Positions 23,033-32,021 of a DNA stretch of 32,105 nucleotides are shown in pieces (the stretch's first letter is position 1; every line of letters begins with the position of its first letter). The notes under the pieces were generated by a model, which was not told where the DNA came from, did no database searches, and was given only the letters and a program-made list of their open reading frames with translations. The stretch comes from Lentisphaerae bacterium RIFOXYA12_64_32 (lineage in GTDB: Bacteria; Verrucomicrobiota; Lentisphaeria; Oligosphaerales; YB12-FULL-65-16): the NCBI GenBank assembly GCA_001803235.1, contig MHBL01000040.1:1-32105 (forward strand). The letters are read 5' to 3'. The translations under genes and the position numbers were made by a program.

Positions 23033-26000
23033 ATGCGAAGCGTCATCGTCAACCTCGTCGTCATCCTGGCCGCGGTCGTTTGCGCTCACGGCGGGGAACT
23101 GCTGCGGAACACAGACTTCCAGCAGGATGCCGACAACGACGGCGTGCCGGACCACTGGGCGATAATCGGCGAGAAACAAGGTTTCACCGCCGGCGCGGAC
23201 GCGGACACCGGCACGCGGTGGGTCGCCTTCGCGAACGCCGCGGGTGAAGCCACGCTCCGGCAGTTGCGCGTGAAACTCGACCCCGCGTCCACCTACCTGC
23301 TGCGGGCCGCCGTGAAGTCCGATGGACTCGATGGCCGCGCGTTTGTCTGTGTCGTAAACGGCGACTGGACCTGGTCCGGCGGCTGCGTCGACATCCCGGC
23401 GGGCAATTCAGCTTGGACGCTGAAAAGCGCCAGGTTCAAGCCCGGGCCATCGCCAGACGGGTTGTACTCCGTCGCCTTCGCCATGCTTCCCAAGGCAGCC
23501 GGCAAGGCCTCGGTCAGCTTTGTCTCGCTCGTCGAACTCCAGACGAACGAAGACATCGCGCGCGAGACGAAGGTGAAAGAGGCGCCGCGCCTCCGAACGC
23601 TCGCCGGGGCTTGCAGGATGCAGCCGCCGCCCGCGAGCGGCGGCGCGCCGGCTCTCGTGGACGATGACGCGAAGAGTTCCGCCGAATGGGGACAGGGAAT
23701 CGACTCGGCGCAGGTGTCGGTGGACCTCGGCGCGGAACACGTGCTCACCGGTCTTATCCTGACCGAGATCGTCGGCGACCGTGCTAGGCTCGACGCTGTC
23801 AAAGTGGAAGTCAGTATGGACGGCAACGAGTTCCGAACCGTGAGCGAGTTCGACAATCGGGCCGCGCCGGTCGCCGCGCCCGATGCACACTCGATCGTCT
23901 TGCCCCTGAGAACCGAACGCGCCCGTGTCGTGAGGCTCGGGTTGCGCAAGACGCTGGAGAAAATGACGCTTTGCGAAGTGAATCTGTACGGCTTTACTAC
24001 GGCCGAATACGCGCCGCGACAGGCGGCGGCGGAGAAAACCGAGGCGGCGCTCAGGCGGCAGATGCAACTCGCGGCAGGCGCCATGTTGAAGAACCCCAGT
24101 TTCGAACTCGCATCCGCCGATGACCCGGCCAAACCGCTCGGCTGGGAACCGGCGACGCACGCCGAAGCTGGACAGAAGTCCGCGCCGAAGATGACCTGGG
24201 AGGGTGGCGGTTGCCTCGATAGCCACTGCATCGCCGTCGAGACCGTCTCCAAGGAAGATTGGGGCGAATGGATCAGCGCGCCCGTCGAGCTTCAGCCTGA
24301 CAAGTTTTACTGCGTGTCCTTCGTCTTCAAGGTTCGGCAGCCCGGGCTCGGACCGATCGAAGTCCTCATCGACGGCAACGACTTCTACATTAACGAGCAG
24401 TCGGCCGAGTGGACGCCGTTCGGGTTGGCTTTCAAGAAAAAGCCCACGGACCTCCGGCAGCGGCTCGCACTCGTGCTCTACCACCGAGCGGGGCAGAAGG
24501 TCTGGTTCGATCATGTCACTCTTACGGAAGTTCACATCGGGTTGCAGCACCCGGCGGACCAGGCTGTTATCGCCGATGAAACCCCGCAGTTCGCCTGGAC
24601 CGCTCCCGTCGTGGGGGAGTTCACCCTCGAGCTTTGCCCGGCCCGGTCCTTCCCGCCGGACGCACTGAGGACATTTCAGTGCTTGGGGTCCCCGTACACC
24701 CCGGCGGCGCCCCTGCCGGACGGCACGTGGTTCTGGCGGGTCAAAGAGGCGCTCTACAATCGGAAGTCCGTCTGGGAGAAGCCATTCGACGAGGCGCTCA
24801 GCGAAGTACGTTCCTTCAAGCTCGAACGCCAGGGCGACAACACCCCGCCGGTCATCCTTTCCTGCTCACCGGCGCGGAGCGCCAGCCTGGAACCCGCGAT
24901 AAGCATCCGTTTCGAGGAGTTTGGCGGCAGGCCGATCAAGGCCGAGCTTGCTCTCGACGGGCATGCCCGGAAAGTGTCCGTCGAGAACGGCGCCGTGACG
25001 GCTGTCCCCGAGACGCCGCTCGAACCGGGCGAGCATTCCGTGTCCGCCACGCTCACGGACGAGGGCGGTAACCAGGCTGAGGCATCGTGGCGCTTCTACT
25101 GCTATTCCGAGCCGCCGCGCGTTCTGATCAAGGACGACCTTGCCCTGGAGGTTGACGGCAAGCCATTCTTCCCGCTCGGGTTCTACTCGCCGGTCGCGGA
25201 CGCGGCGCTCTTCAAGGAACTTGGGGACAACGGCTACAACGCCCTGCAGCACTACGGCCTGGCGGGAATGGACGTCAAGGACGCCACGCGCTTCCTCGAT
25301 GAAGCCGCGAAGGCCGGTCTCTCGGTCATCCTCGGCACCATCGATACGCAGCACTGGGACGACGACACGCTCGTCGCCAAGGCCTCGCTGTTCGCGAAGC
25401 ATCCCGCTGTGCTCGGATGGTATACCGCGGACGAGCCCAGTGCCGACCCGGCGTTCATGCTCGCCCGTGCCCGCACCCTCAAGAAGTGTTCGCCTCTGCC
25501 GCTCGCCTCCGTTCACTGTGTTCCACGCTCGTTCAGCGTCTACGCGCCTACGACGGACATCTTCATGATCGACCCGTATGTCTTGTTCAAGAGCGGCGGC
25601 GGCGCGTTCGATGGCAGCCTCGAGATGATCCCCGGCTGGATGCAGCAGGCCCACGCGGCGGTGGGCGGCAAGAGCCCCGTGTGGGTCGTGCCGAACGCTT
25701 TCCGGTGGCCTATCGGGCCGGAAGGGCGCATCCCCACCTACCGCGAGGAACGCGCCATGACTTACCTCGGGCTCTGCCACGGCGCCAAGGGGGTGATCTA
25801 CTACGCGATCAAGCCCTCGTACGACCACATTCGCGAGTACCCGGGCTTCTGGCTCGGCATGATGGCGCTCGGACGCGAACTCGCCGCTCTCTCGCCTCTG
25901 TTCCTCGCGCCGGGCGGGCGAACTTGGCGGACCGCCCAGGGCCTCCACTGCCTCGAAAAACAGATCGACGGCGATTTCTACCTCATTTGCGTCAATCCCT

Positions 26001-26659
26001 TCGAGAAGCCCGTCTCCGATCAGGTCCGAGTTACTCTCGTCAAGTCGGCCACCGCCGCGGCGCTGGGCGAGGACCGCAAGCTCGAGATAAAGGACGGGCT
26101 TGCCGACGAGGAGCTTGACGCTGCCGCGGTCCACATCTACACGACCGCCGCGGCCCCGCCTCGAATCCCCGTGATTGCCGAAATCGAGCAGGCCGCCCTG
26201 GCGGCGGACCTCGCCCACCACGAAACGTGGAAAGACAACGTGGCGACGTTCTACAACGGCGCCAAAACGACGGTTTCCGCGGAAGCCTCCTACGTCGGCT
26301 ACAACTCGCCCATGGCGATCGACCGGATCAAGCTGACTCACTGGGCGCCACAAGGCGCCACGCCGCACTGGCTCGAGATCGCCTTCGCGAAGAACGAAAA
26401 GGTGGACACCGTGAAGGTCTGGGCCCCATGCTATCCGGACTTCGACCGGACGCCCGCGATTCGGCCGATTTCCTATCGGCTCCTGCTCAAGGTGGCCGGG
26501 GAGTGGAAGCCCATCGCGTCGGTCGAGAACAACTCCGAGGCGTGCATCGTACACAAGTTCGAGCCCATCGAAGCGGCGGCGGCGCGACTCGAGATCAAGA
26601 GCGGCGCGTCCATCGCCGAGTTTGAGGTTTTCCGGGCAGCCCAGGCGGCGGGCCAGTGA
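23033..26659 (+). CDS. Enzyme3: large secreted glycoside-hydrolase-like protein with discoidin-type domains
   Basis: This encodes 1208 residues. Signal peptide residues 1-20. A CBM4-like module (~20-170) starts GELLRNTDFQQDADNDGVPD. An F5/8 type C (discoidin) domain lies at ~205-325 (VDDDAKSSAEWGQG, DLGAEHVLTGLILTE). A second CBM4-like module is at ~345-505 (LKNPSFELASADDPAKPLGW). Ig/fibronectin-like parts follow to ~690. The TIM-barrel region (~695-970) has VDGKPFFPLGFYS, GWYTADEPSADP with Glu801 as the likely acid/base, and FMIDPYVL. A second discoidin-like domain is at ~1085-1203. This fits an extracellular hydrolase with several glycan-binding modules. ATG at 23033 has AAGGAGG eight bases upstream. 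It is only distantly related to enzymes 1 and 2 but retains the Glu that they lack. The substrate cannot be told. Confidence 0.87.
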   Translation: MRSVIVNLVVILAAVVCAHGGELLRNTDFQQDADNDGVPDHWAIIGEKQGFTAGADADTGTRWVAFANAAGEATLRQLRVKLDPASTYLLRAAVKSDGLDGRAFVCVVNGDWTWSGGCVDIPAGNSAWTLKSARFKPGPSPDGLYSVAFAMLPKAAGKASVSFVSLVELQTNEDIARETKVKEAPRLRTLAGACRMQPPPASGGAPALVDDDAKSSAEWGQGIDSAQVSVDLGAEHVLTGLILTEIVGDRARLDAVKVEVSMDGNEFRTVSEFDNRAAPVAAPDAHSIVLPLRTERARVVRLGLRKTLEKMTLCEVNLYGFTTAEYAPRQAAAEKTEAALRRQMQLAAGAMLKNPSFELASADDPAKPLGWEPATHAEAGQKSAPKMTWEGGGCLDSHCIAVETVSKEDWGEWISAPVELQPDKFYCVSFVFKVRQPGLGPIEVLIDGNDFYINEQSAEWTPFGLAFKKKPTDLRQRLALVLYHRAGQKVWFDHVTLTEVHIGLQHPADQAVIADETPQFAWTAPVVGEFTLELCPARSFPPDALRTFQCLGSPYTPAAPLPDGTWFWRVKEALYNRKSVWEKPFDEALSEVRSFKLERQGDNTPPVILSCSPARSASLEPAISIRFEEFGGRPIKAELALDGHARKVSVENGAVTAVPETPLEPGEHSVSATLTDEGGNQAEASWRFYCYSEPPRVLIKDDLALEVDGKPFFPLGFYSPVADAALFKELGDNGYNALQHYGLAGMDVKDATRFLDEAAKAGLSVILGTIDTQHWDDDTLVAKASLFAKHPAVLGWYTADEPSADPAFMLARARTLKKCSPLPLASVHCVPRSFSVYAPTTDIFMIDPYVLFKSGGGAFDGSLEMIPGWMQQAHAAVGGKSPVWVVPNAFRWPIGPEGRIPTYREERAMTYLGLCHGAKGVIYYAIKPSYDHIREYPGFWLGMMALGRELAALSPLFLAPGGRTWRTAQGLHCLEKQIDGDFYLICVNPFEKPVSDQVRVTLVKSATAAALGEDRKLEIKDGLADEELDAAAVHIYTTAAAPPRIPVIAEIEQAALAADLAHHETWKDNVATFYNGAKTTVSAEASYVGYNSPMAIDRIKLTHWAPQGATPHWLEIAFAKNEKVDTVKVWAPCYPDFDRTPAIRPISYRLLLKVAGEWKPIASVENNSEACIVHKFEPIEAAAARLEIKSGASIAEFEVFRAAQAAGQ

Positions 26660-26743
26660 CACCAATTGGGAATCGAACCGGAATTATGAACCACGGTAAC
26701 TACTCAGGTAGGCCAAGTCCACTGACGGGTACTGCGGAGGAGC

Positions 26744-26818
26744 CTGGAACCCCGGTTCTCCGCAACCGGGGCGGTTCTCCGCAACCGGGGGTGGCGGGTT
26801 ACGGAGAACCCACCTTCC
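26744..26818. repeat. Family B hairpins, copy 3 (three hairpins)
   Basis: CTGGAA, then a hairpin with arms CCCCGGTT/AACCGGGG (26750-26771), a second partial hairpin CGGTT/AACCG (26772-26787), then the opposite-sense hairpin GGCGGGTT/AACCCACC (to 26814) and TTCC. The first unit seems to be duplicated. It fills the gap between enzyme3 and the URO-D-like gene. Confidence 0.85.
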
Positions 26819-26882
26819 GTGGCGTGAGGTTCGGTGGCCGAAGTTAGGGCCGACGCCCAAAACTGAAATCGAGGAGAAGCGT

Positions 26883-28139
26883 ATGTCCAGTTCAACCACA
26901 TCCGGCGGCGATCAGCTCTCCCCGCGGCAGCGGGTGGAGGCCATGTTACGAACCGGGCGGGCGGACCGCATCCCGTTCGCCTTTTGTTACTTTGACCCAA
27001 CCGGGTTGTTTAACAAGAGCCCTGGCACATTTCTAAGGGAGGAATTGACGCGGCGTTTTCCTCAAGAAGGCAGTTACGAATGGACCCTGTGGGACGATGC
27101 GGAACTGAACGCGTGGGCGCACCAACAGGCCATGGCGACGCTGATGGAAGAATACGACTGGGAACGCTGCTTTTTCACCCGAGGCGGAATCCACGCTTGG
27201 GGAAGAAAACTCATCGTGCACCAGAACAGGCGATATGCCATCGTCAACGCCACTGACTTTCGCAACCCTTTTGAGGAGCATGCGTGGGAATGCAGGGAAG
27301 ACGGCCAAATCGGAAACCTGCCGGTCAAACCCCACGCGCCCTGGCGGCGGGGGGTGGAGGAGAACAAGCGCAATCCGCAAACCGCGGTGGAACTGTTGCA
27401 GGCCCTGCCCCAACGCAGCGCGCGGCAACTCCGCGACTTAGGCGAAGTGGAACATATCCGGCAGTTGGCGGGTCGGCTGAAAGAGCGCTATATGACCGTC
27501 ACCTGGGTTCCCGCGCCCTTTTGGCGGAATCATCATTATGAAACCTGGGGTTACGCCCAGCTCTTCACGATGCTGTATGACGATCCGGCTCTGGTCAAAC
27601 AAGCCACGGAAATCCACCTCTACAACGCGATTGAAGAATTGAAGGCCGCCCAATGGGCGGGCGCCGAGGTGGTCGCAATCGACGAGTACTTCACCTCGGA
27701 CGACGAAATTGGCCTCAACCATTTCCTGGAGTTTTCGTTGCCGGCGACCGAGAAGCTGATCCAGGAGGCTAAGCGCCTCGGACTATACGTGGTGTTTGAA
27801 TATGGCGGCGACGCGCTGTCGCGGATTGACCACTTCAAGGACCTCCCGGCCGACGCCTTCTGGGTGGAAGAAGCCAGCAAGCAGGGCCCGATTGACATTG
27901 GCGAGGTGCGCCGGCGCTTGGGGGACAAGAAGGTCCTGCTGGGCAATCTGTGCAACAAGGACTTTCTGTACAAGGGAACGCCGGCCGCGGTCGAAGAAGA
28001 AGTAAGGCGGCAGATTGAGGTGGCTGGCCGGCACGGTTACTTCATGATGTCCACGGGCAGCGCCAGCGCCAGAGCGCCCATCATCGAGAATTCGCTGGCG
28101 CTCTTAAGGGCTACCAAGGAATCTGGACGCCCGCAATAG
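26883..28139 (+). CDS. Uroporphyrinogen decarboxylase-like protein
   Basis: This encodes 418 residues. The fold signature of the URO-D superfamily is visible: [20 protein letters not shown] at the N-terminus, [20 protein letters not shown], then [39 protein letters not shown] and a final [14 protein letters not shown]. The superfamily includes true HemE and many corrinoid- or cobalamin-linked methyltransferases (MtaA, CmuA). Residues PFAFCYFDP replace the RQAGR motif of HemE, so a heme role is unlikely. In PVC genomes such paralogues often sit beside catabolic genes, perhaps in demethylation of methoxy groups. ATG at 26883 follows GAGGAGAAG. Base composition appears less GC-rich than its neighbours, hinting at separate origin. 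Cytosolic. Function inferred only at superfamily level. Confidence 0.82.
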   Translation: MSSSTTSGGDQLSPRQRVEAMLRTGRADRIPFAFCYFDPTGLFNKSPGTFLREELTRRFPQEGSYEWTLWDDAELNAWAHQQAMATLMEEYDWERCFFTRGGIHAWGRKLIVHQNRRYAIVNATDFRNPFEEHAWECREDGQIGNLPVKPHAPWRRGVEENKRNPQTAVELLQALPQRSARQLRDLGEVEHIRQLAGRLKERYMTVTWVPAPFWRNHHYETWGYAQLFTMLYDDPALVKQATEIHLYNAIEELKAAQWAGAEVVAIDEYFTSDDEIGLNHFLEFSLPATEKLIQEAKRLGLYVVFEYGGDALSRIDHFKDLPADAFWVEEASKQGPIDIGEVRRRLGDKKVLLGNLCNKDFLYKGTPAAVEEEVRRQIEVAGRHGYFMMSTGSASARAPIIENSLALLRATKESGRPQ

Positions 28140-28171
28140 TGAAAACGCCGGAACCGGGAAAGGAGATAACC

Positions 28172-28987
28172 ATGGGCGCGCAACCATCCGACCTCCTATG
28201 TGAGACTCCGCCGTTCCGCGATTGGGGCGCTCGGTGTCTGAGTGCCGCCTTCAAGCGGAAGTCGCAGGCGAGCTTGAGCGAGCCGGCCGGGCGCCAGCCC
28301 GCTTGTGCCCGGCGCGCCGGCAAGTCGCTGAAGCCCGCGGCACACTGCCGCCCCAGGCGGGCTTTGCCCGCAACCGAAGCGGTCAGCCGCCGAGCTTTCA
28401 TATCGGCGGCCCGGTTCACTCTGGTAGAACTCTTGGTGGTCATCGCGGTCCTGGCCATCCTGATGTCCATGCTCCTGCCGGCGCTGCGGAACGCGCAGGA
28501 GGTCGGCCGTCGGAGCGCCTGCGCCAACAACCTGCGCCAGTGGGGGATCGCGTCGTGTCTGTATGTGGGCGAGTACGACGAGTGGTTCCCCACCATGCGT
28601 GAGGACGATCAGTGGCCAAAGGTCTGGTTTGGAACGAATCGGCTGGGGCGATATGTCGATGGGCTCTTCGGCAGCCGCGGGACCCTGACCGATTGCCCGA
28701 GTTACGTGTCCATCTATGGCCCGGACTACGCGGACTACGGCTGGAATGCGATTACCGCCGGATTGGGTGGCGCCTACGCGAAACCCTGTGTCCGGCGTCG
28801 TCAGGTGGCGGAAGACACCATCATTGCGGCCGACACACAGGACGGCTGCGCTCTTGGCTGGTACGGCAGCATCGTCAACTTTCGGACCTTCCGGCACTCT
28901 GGAGGCGCGAACTACCTGTTTGTCGACGGCCATGTGGGACACATCAAACCCAATCCGCCCGACAAGATGTACACGCGCGCCAATTAG
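28172..28987 (+). CDS. Pilin4: pseudopilin with an 81-residue leader
   Basis: This encodes 271 residues. ATG at 28172 follows AAAGGAG. It begins MGAQPSDLL, as in pilin3. From ~residue 10 to ~78 the frame runs through GC-rich hairpin-bearing DNA unlike any pilin part ([20 protein letters not shown]), then [13 protein letters not shown] with mature Phe82 and helix [15 protein letters not shown]. The globular domain ends in [17 protein letters not shown], a correct H-X9-DG motif. The inserted DNA differs from the family A insert in pilin3, yet sits at the same place in the leader. It contains AAGCCCGC (28331-28338) that can pair with GCGGGCTT (28357-28364), and a GCGGGC/GCCCGC hairpin at 28357-28371. 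It follows the URO-D gene by 32 bp and precedes the toroid gene by 32 bp, so it is likely in one operon with them. Confidence 0.85.
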   Translation: MGAQPSDLLCETPPFRDWGARCLSAAFKRKSQASLSEPAGRQPACARRAGKSLKPAAHCRPRRALPATEAVSRRAFISAARFTLVELLVVIAVLAILMSMLLPALRNAQEVGRRSACANNLRQWGIASCLYVGEYDEWFPTMREDDQWPKVWFGTNRLGRYVDGLFGSRGTLTDCPSYVSIYGPDYADYGWNAITAGLGGAYAKPCVRRRQVAEDTIIAADTQDGCALGWYGSIVNFRTFRHSGGANYLFVDGHVGHIKPNPPDKMYTRAN

Positions 28988-29019
28988 GCGCCGCCAAGGG
29001 GCCATGGAGGCTACGCGCT

Positions 29020-30582
29020 ATGTCCACGACAGCCACCGAACTGACGCCCGAGAGCATACAGGCCGCCAAGCGCCGCATCGAGGCCGCCGCGGTCGCGACC
29101 ATGGCCCGGCTCTACGGTCACGAGCGCCCGGTATTCGACGCCGACTTCCTCCCTGGGCGCAAGCCCATCGAGAAGGTCGTGTCGTTTTACGACTACGGCG
29201 CCTGCGGCATCTCGGTGCTGGCGCCGCTGGCGGCAGCCGGCGACGCGAAGGCGCTGCGCCTGGTGCACATCGTGCGGCGGAACATGGATCATTACCGGAC
29301 CAACGTCTATGGACACGCGGTCGCGGGCTATGGCGTCTGGCGGGTGCCGCTGCGCCGGCTTCTTCTGCACATCCCTCTCGCGTACCGCGCCATGGAGCAC
29401 GTCCTCGACCCGGCGGAGAAGCGACGCTACCGCGAACTGGCCGAGGAGCAAGTGGCGCTGGCCATCGAGCATAACCGCCAGTTCCTGCCAGGCCGCATTG
29501 ACCTGCATGTGGCCGGTGGCGTCAACAATCACACTGCCATCTTCATGCAGGGCATCTACTACTGCGGTCAGGTGTTCGGGCGGCCCGACTGGATCGATCT
29601 GACCCGCGACTTCGCCGAACGTTACTACGCCTCCGGGCACCCGGACGGGTACTTCGAGGAACATACGAACGCGGAGCGGGAGGGTGGACCATCGCTGATC
29701 TACACGCCGCTGACGGCCGGCGGCCTCTACGACGTGCTGGACGGGAAGAACCGCCCGCGCGAGAAGTTCGTCAACGCCGGCGGCTTCTTCCGCTCGTTCT
29801 TGAACCACGACCGCCAGTTGCTGTCGATCGCCGACGAACGGACCAATGTGCACTCCGCCTGGGCCGCGTACGGGCTGGCCCTGCACTCGCTGACACCGCG
29901 CGGCCGCGCCTTCATCGCCGAGTCGCTCGGCGCCGCCGACTTCGATGCATGCTTGCCGGAAGCGCTGGCGGTTGTGTACCACGAACTGGACCTGATGCGG
30001 ACAGGACCAGGCGCGACGCCGGAGTACCGCACCGACGGCGTCTGTCGACTCACCCTGCCGCTCGGAGTCGTACGGAAGCATGGTTTCACCGCCGGCCTTT
30101 CGGCGCTGCGGGCGCTGAACCGCGTCATTGCCGCCGGCAATGACTACGCGCTCGACCAGCAGAGCATGGCGTACCTGGCACACCGCGACGCGGGCGTGAT
30201 CCTCAGCGGCCTCAAGTCCAAGCACGACCCGGAGTATTCGACCTTCCGCATTGGCGACGACGCCTACACCGTGCGCACCGGGACACTCGAGACGGGTGAC
30301 GCTTGGGCCGAAGCGACACTGCACTACGACACGTTCGACGGCACGCTGCGCTGGGACCTCGGCCCCTCGCCGCGACTGACACTGCGCGTAGACACCGACC
30401 GCGCGGTGGTCACAACGCTTCCCGTCGGAAACGCCGCGTGTATCAGGTCCGCGACCCCGTTCCGGCCCGTGCAACTGCGCGGCTTTTCCCCGTACAGCCA
30501 GGGCAATGCGGCGGAGGCGGTACCGGCCGTCCGGTTCAACTGGGAGAAGGAATTGGTGCTCGATTTCGACGTGCGTGGCTGA
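29020..30582 (+). CDS. Alpha/alpha-toroid protein, possible polysaccharide lyase or hydrolase
   Basis: This encodes 520 residues. The start is ATG at 29020 with GGAGG nine bases upstream; the open frame reaches back to 28612 through pilin4 and is rejected. Residues ~1-330 are helical pairs rich in aromatic and charged residues (LLHIPLAYRAMEHVLDPAEK, NNHTAIFMQGIYYCGQVFGR, HPDGYFEEHTNAEREGGPSL), the pattern of an (alpha/alpha)6 toroid as in heparinase II/III-like lyases and related hydrolases. Residues ~370-520 are beta-rich (SGLKSKHDPEYSTFRIGDDA), as in the C-terminal sandwich of such lyases. His, Tyr and Asn residues near NNHTA and EEHTNAE are candidate catalytic ones. It has no signal peptide, so it may act in the cytoplasm on imported oligosaccharides, unlike enzymes 1-3. 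I do not recognise the exact family. Confidence 0.75.
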   Translation: MSTTATELTPESIQAAKRRIEAAAVATMARLYGHERPVFDADFLPGRKPIEKVVSFYDYGACGISVLAPLAAAGDAKALRLVHIVRRNMDHYRTNVYGHAVAGYGVWRVPLRRLLLHIPLAYRAMEHVLDPAEKRRYRELAEEQVALAIEHNRQFLPGRIDLHVAGGVNNHTAIFMQGIYYCGQVFGRPDWIDLTRDFAERYYASGHPDGYFEEHTNAEREGGPSLIYTPLTAGGLYDVLDGKNRPREKFVNAGGFFRSFLNHDRQLLSIADERTNVHSAWAAYGLALHSLTPRGRAFIAESLGAADFDACLPEALAVVYHELDLMRTGPGATPEYRTDGVCRLTLPLGVVRKHGFTAGLSALRALNRVIAAGNDYALDQQSMAYLAHRDAGVILSGLKSKHDPEYSTFRIGDDAYTVRTGTLETGDAWAEATLHYDTFDGTLRWDLGPSPRLTLRVDTDRAVVTTLPVGNAACIRSATPFRPVQLRGFSPYSQGNAAEAVPAVRFNWEKELVLDFDVRG

Positions 30583-30710
30583 CAACCGCGGCCGCCGTGA
30601 CGCGCATGGACCCAAGGTGAGCTTTGCCCGCACAGGTCGAAGAATGATACCTCATTTGTTGGGACTGCAACGCGCGGCGAGGGTCTTCGCCGCGGAGACA
30701 GGAAAGAAAG

Positions 30711-30947
30711 GGCATGGTTCACGGTTCAGCGGCTCAAGGCTGTCAAGGTTATTCGGGTGTAAGGGAGTTAGCATTTGCCAACGTACCGTCAGGGGCATCC
30801 TCTCCTCGTTTTCTTCACTTCGACGTTGAGCGTTCGATGTTCGGCGTTCGGCGTTCGTATCCAAACGGTACTTCAGGAAGTGCCAACTCCCTAAGCGTAG
30901 ATTCTACCAACCGTGAACCCTTGAACGGTGAACCTTGGAACCATGCC
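30711..30947. repeat. Family D palindrome, copy 2, with nested insertions
   Basis: The ends GGCATGGTTC (30711-30720) and GAACCATGCC (30938-30947) are the same as in copy 1, but the arms are exchanged: the right arm here, reversed, matches the left arm of copy 1. The loop is enlarged by a second palindrome with ends AGGGAGTT (30762-30769) and AACTCCCT (30885-30892). Inside that is a family E-like arm (30811-30857, TTCGACGTTGAGCGTTCGAT and onward). It ends 17 bp before the pilin5 ATG. In the same 382-bp gap, 30628-30640 has CCCGCACAGGTCG, a lone family A end. Confidence 0.8.
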
Positions 30948-30964
30948 GTAAAAAAGAGCCATCC

Positions 30965-31699
30965 ATGCGCCCACACCCGTTGCCTTGCGTTCCCGTGCCA
31001 CCCGTGTCCCTCATGGCCGGCGGACCGCCCCGGCCGCCAAACCGCCGCCGTGCGCCGGCGCGGTTCACCTTGATAGAACTGTTGGTGGTCATCACGATCA
31101 TTGCGATCCTGGCCTCCATGCTCCTGCCGGCGCTGGCCAACGCCAAGGAGAAAGGGCGGGAAGCGGTCTGCTCCGGCAACCTCAAGCAGGTGGCCATGGG
31201 CTTCTTCTCCTACGTCGAGGACAGCGACGAGGACTTCCCGCGAAATACCGTGTACAATCCTGGCACGGGCGTCTGGGAGGACTGGCCGTACTACGCCGTG
31301 AAGCCCCACTTCGGCAGCACCGACATCATGACCTGTCCCACTTCGACGCGGTTGTACGGCTACAGCCAGTATGTGGGACGCAACTGGGCCTCGGGATCGT
31401 ACAAGTGCGCCAGGTACTCGACCATCGCCAAGCCCAGCAATACGGTCCTGGTCATGGACGCGCTGTTCCGTTGCGTGCTGCCGAGTTCGAGGCGCCGCCC
31501 GAACGGCGCGCCGTTCGCGGCCGTGGGGACGGACTACACCGCCTGGCTCTGCCCCTATCAGTTCGTGCCGGCAGCGCCGCACCACGGGGGCGGCGGGTTC
31601 GTGTTCGTGGACGGCCACAAAGCGCGTCTTACGGCGAAACCGGACTACCAGGCTTACGAAGGCGGCCCCAACGACATCTGGCTGACCGGAAACAAGTAG
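30965..31699 (+). CDS. Pilin5: type II-like pseudopilin with H-X9-DG
   Basis: This encodes 244 residues. The leader of 33 residues is proline-rich (MRPHPLPCVPVPPVSLMAGG...), then ARFTLIELLVV, mature Phe34, helix ITIIAILASMLLPALANAKE, and a globular domain that ends in APHHGGGGFVFVDGHKARLT with H-X9-DG. ATG at 30965 is preferred over upstream ATG codons belonging to the family D repeat. The ribosome binding site is weak (AAAAAAGAG), about seven bases upstream. By the pattern of the array, it should be paired with an enzyme gene to the right, beyond the window. Confidence 0.88.
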   Translation: MRPHPLPCVPVPPVSLMAGGPPRPPNRRRAPARFTLIELLVVITIIAILASMLLPALANAKEKGREAVCSGNLKQVAMGFFSYVEDSDEDFPRNTVYNPGTGVWEDWPYYAVKPHFGSTDIMTCPTSTRLYGYSQYVGRNWASGSYKCARYSTIAKPSNTVLVMDALFRCVLPSSRRRPNGAPFAAVGTDYTAWLCPYQFVPAAPHHGGGGFVFVDGHKARLTAKPDYQAYEGGPNDIWLTGNK

Positions 31700-31717
31700 A
31701 AATACCGTACGGGTAGC

Positions 31718-31746
31718 GCTCGGTGGCGCGTGGCGCCACTCCGAGC
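31718..31746 (+). terminator. Strong hairpin after pilin5
   Basis: GCTCGG-TGGCGC (31718-31729) pairs with GCGCCA-CT-CCGAGC (to 31746): a 12-bp stem with a 3-nt loop and a 2-nt bulge, 19 bp past the stop codon. There is no T-run, so termination is uncertain. Confidence 0.5.
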
Positions 31747-31761
31747 AGAGAGGTATGGAAC

Positions 31762-31987
31762 CGACCTGTGCGGGTAAACCCTGAGAGAGAAAAGTACCCG
31801 CCATGGACGCGAGGATGCGCCTGTTCGTAGTGGGCTCGCAGTGCGCGGAACGGAGTGGAGCGCCAAGAGCCCATCCGGCGCGTTGCGGCGGTCTGGCGTG
31901 GGGATGGTGTCTTGCCCGGCGGACAACCGCCGGGACTGCGACACCACTACGAACGGTGCCGTGGCCGGACTTACCCGCACAGGGCGG
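31762..31987 (+). repeat. Family A palindromic element, copy 5
   Basis: It is 226 bp, the same length as copy 2, and nearly identical to it. Outer ends are CGACCTGTGCGGGTAAACC and GGACTTACCCGCACAGGGCG. Inner ends are at 31823-31841 and 31936-31954. The internal structure is regular: GGTGTC (31906-31911) / GACACC (31940-31945) around CCCGGCGG (31915-31922) / CCGCCGGG (31927-31934). With the pilin5 hairpin and the family B copy it fills the last 406 bp. Confidence 0.9.
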
Positions 31988-32021
31988 GAATGGCAAGAAC
32001 ACGAGAGGATTCGGCGCTTGG

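Noticed and set aside
28612..29019. Upstream extension of the toroid protein to 28612
   Set aside because: It lies in another frame of pilin4. The ATG at 29020 has its own GGAGG.
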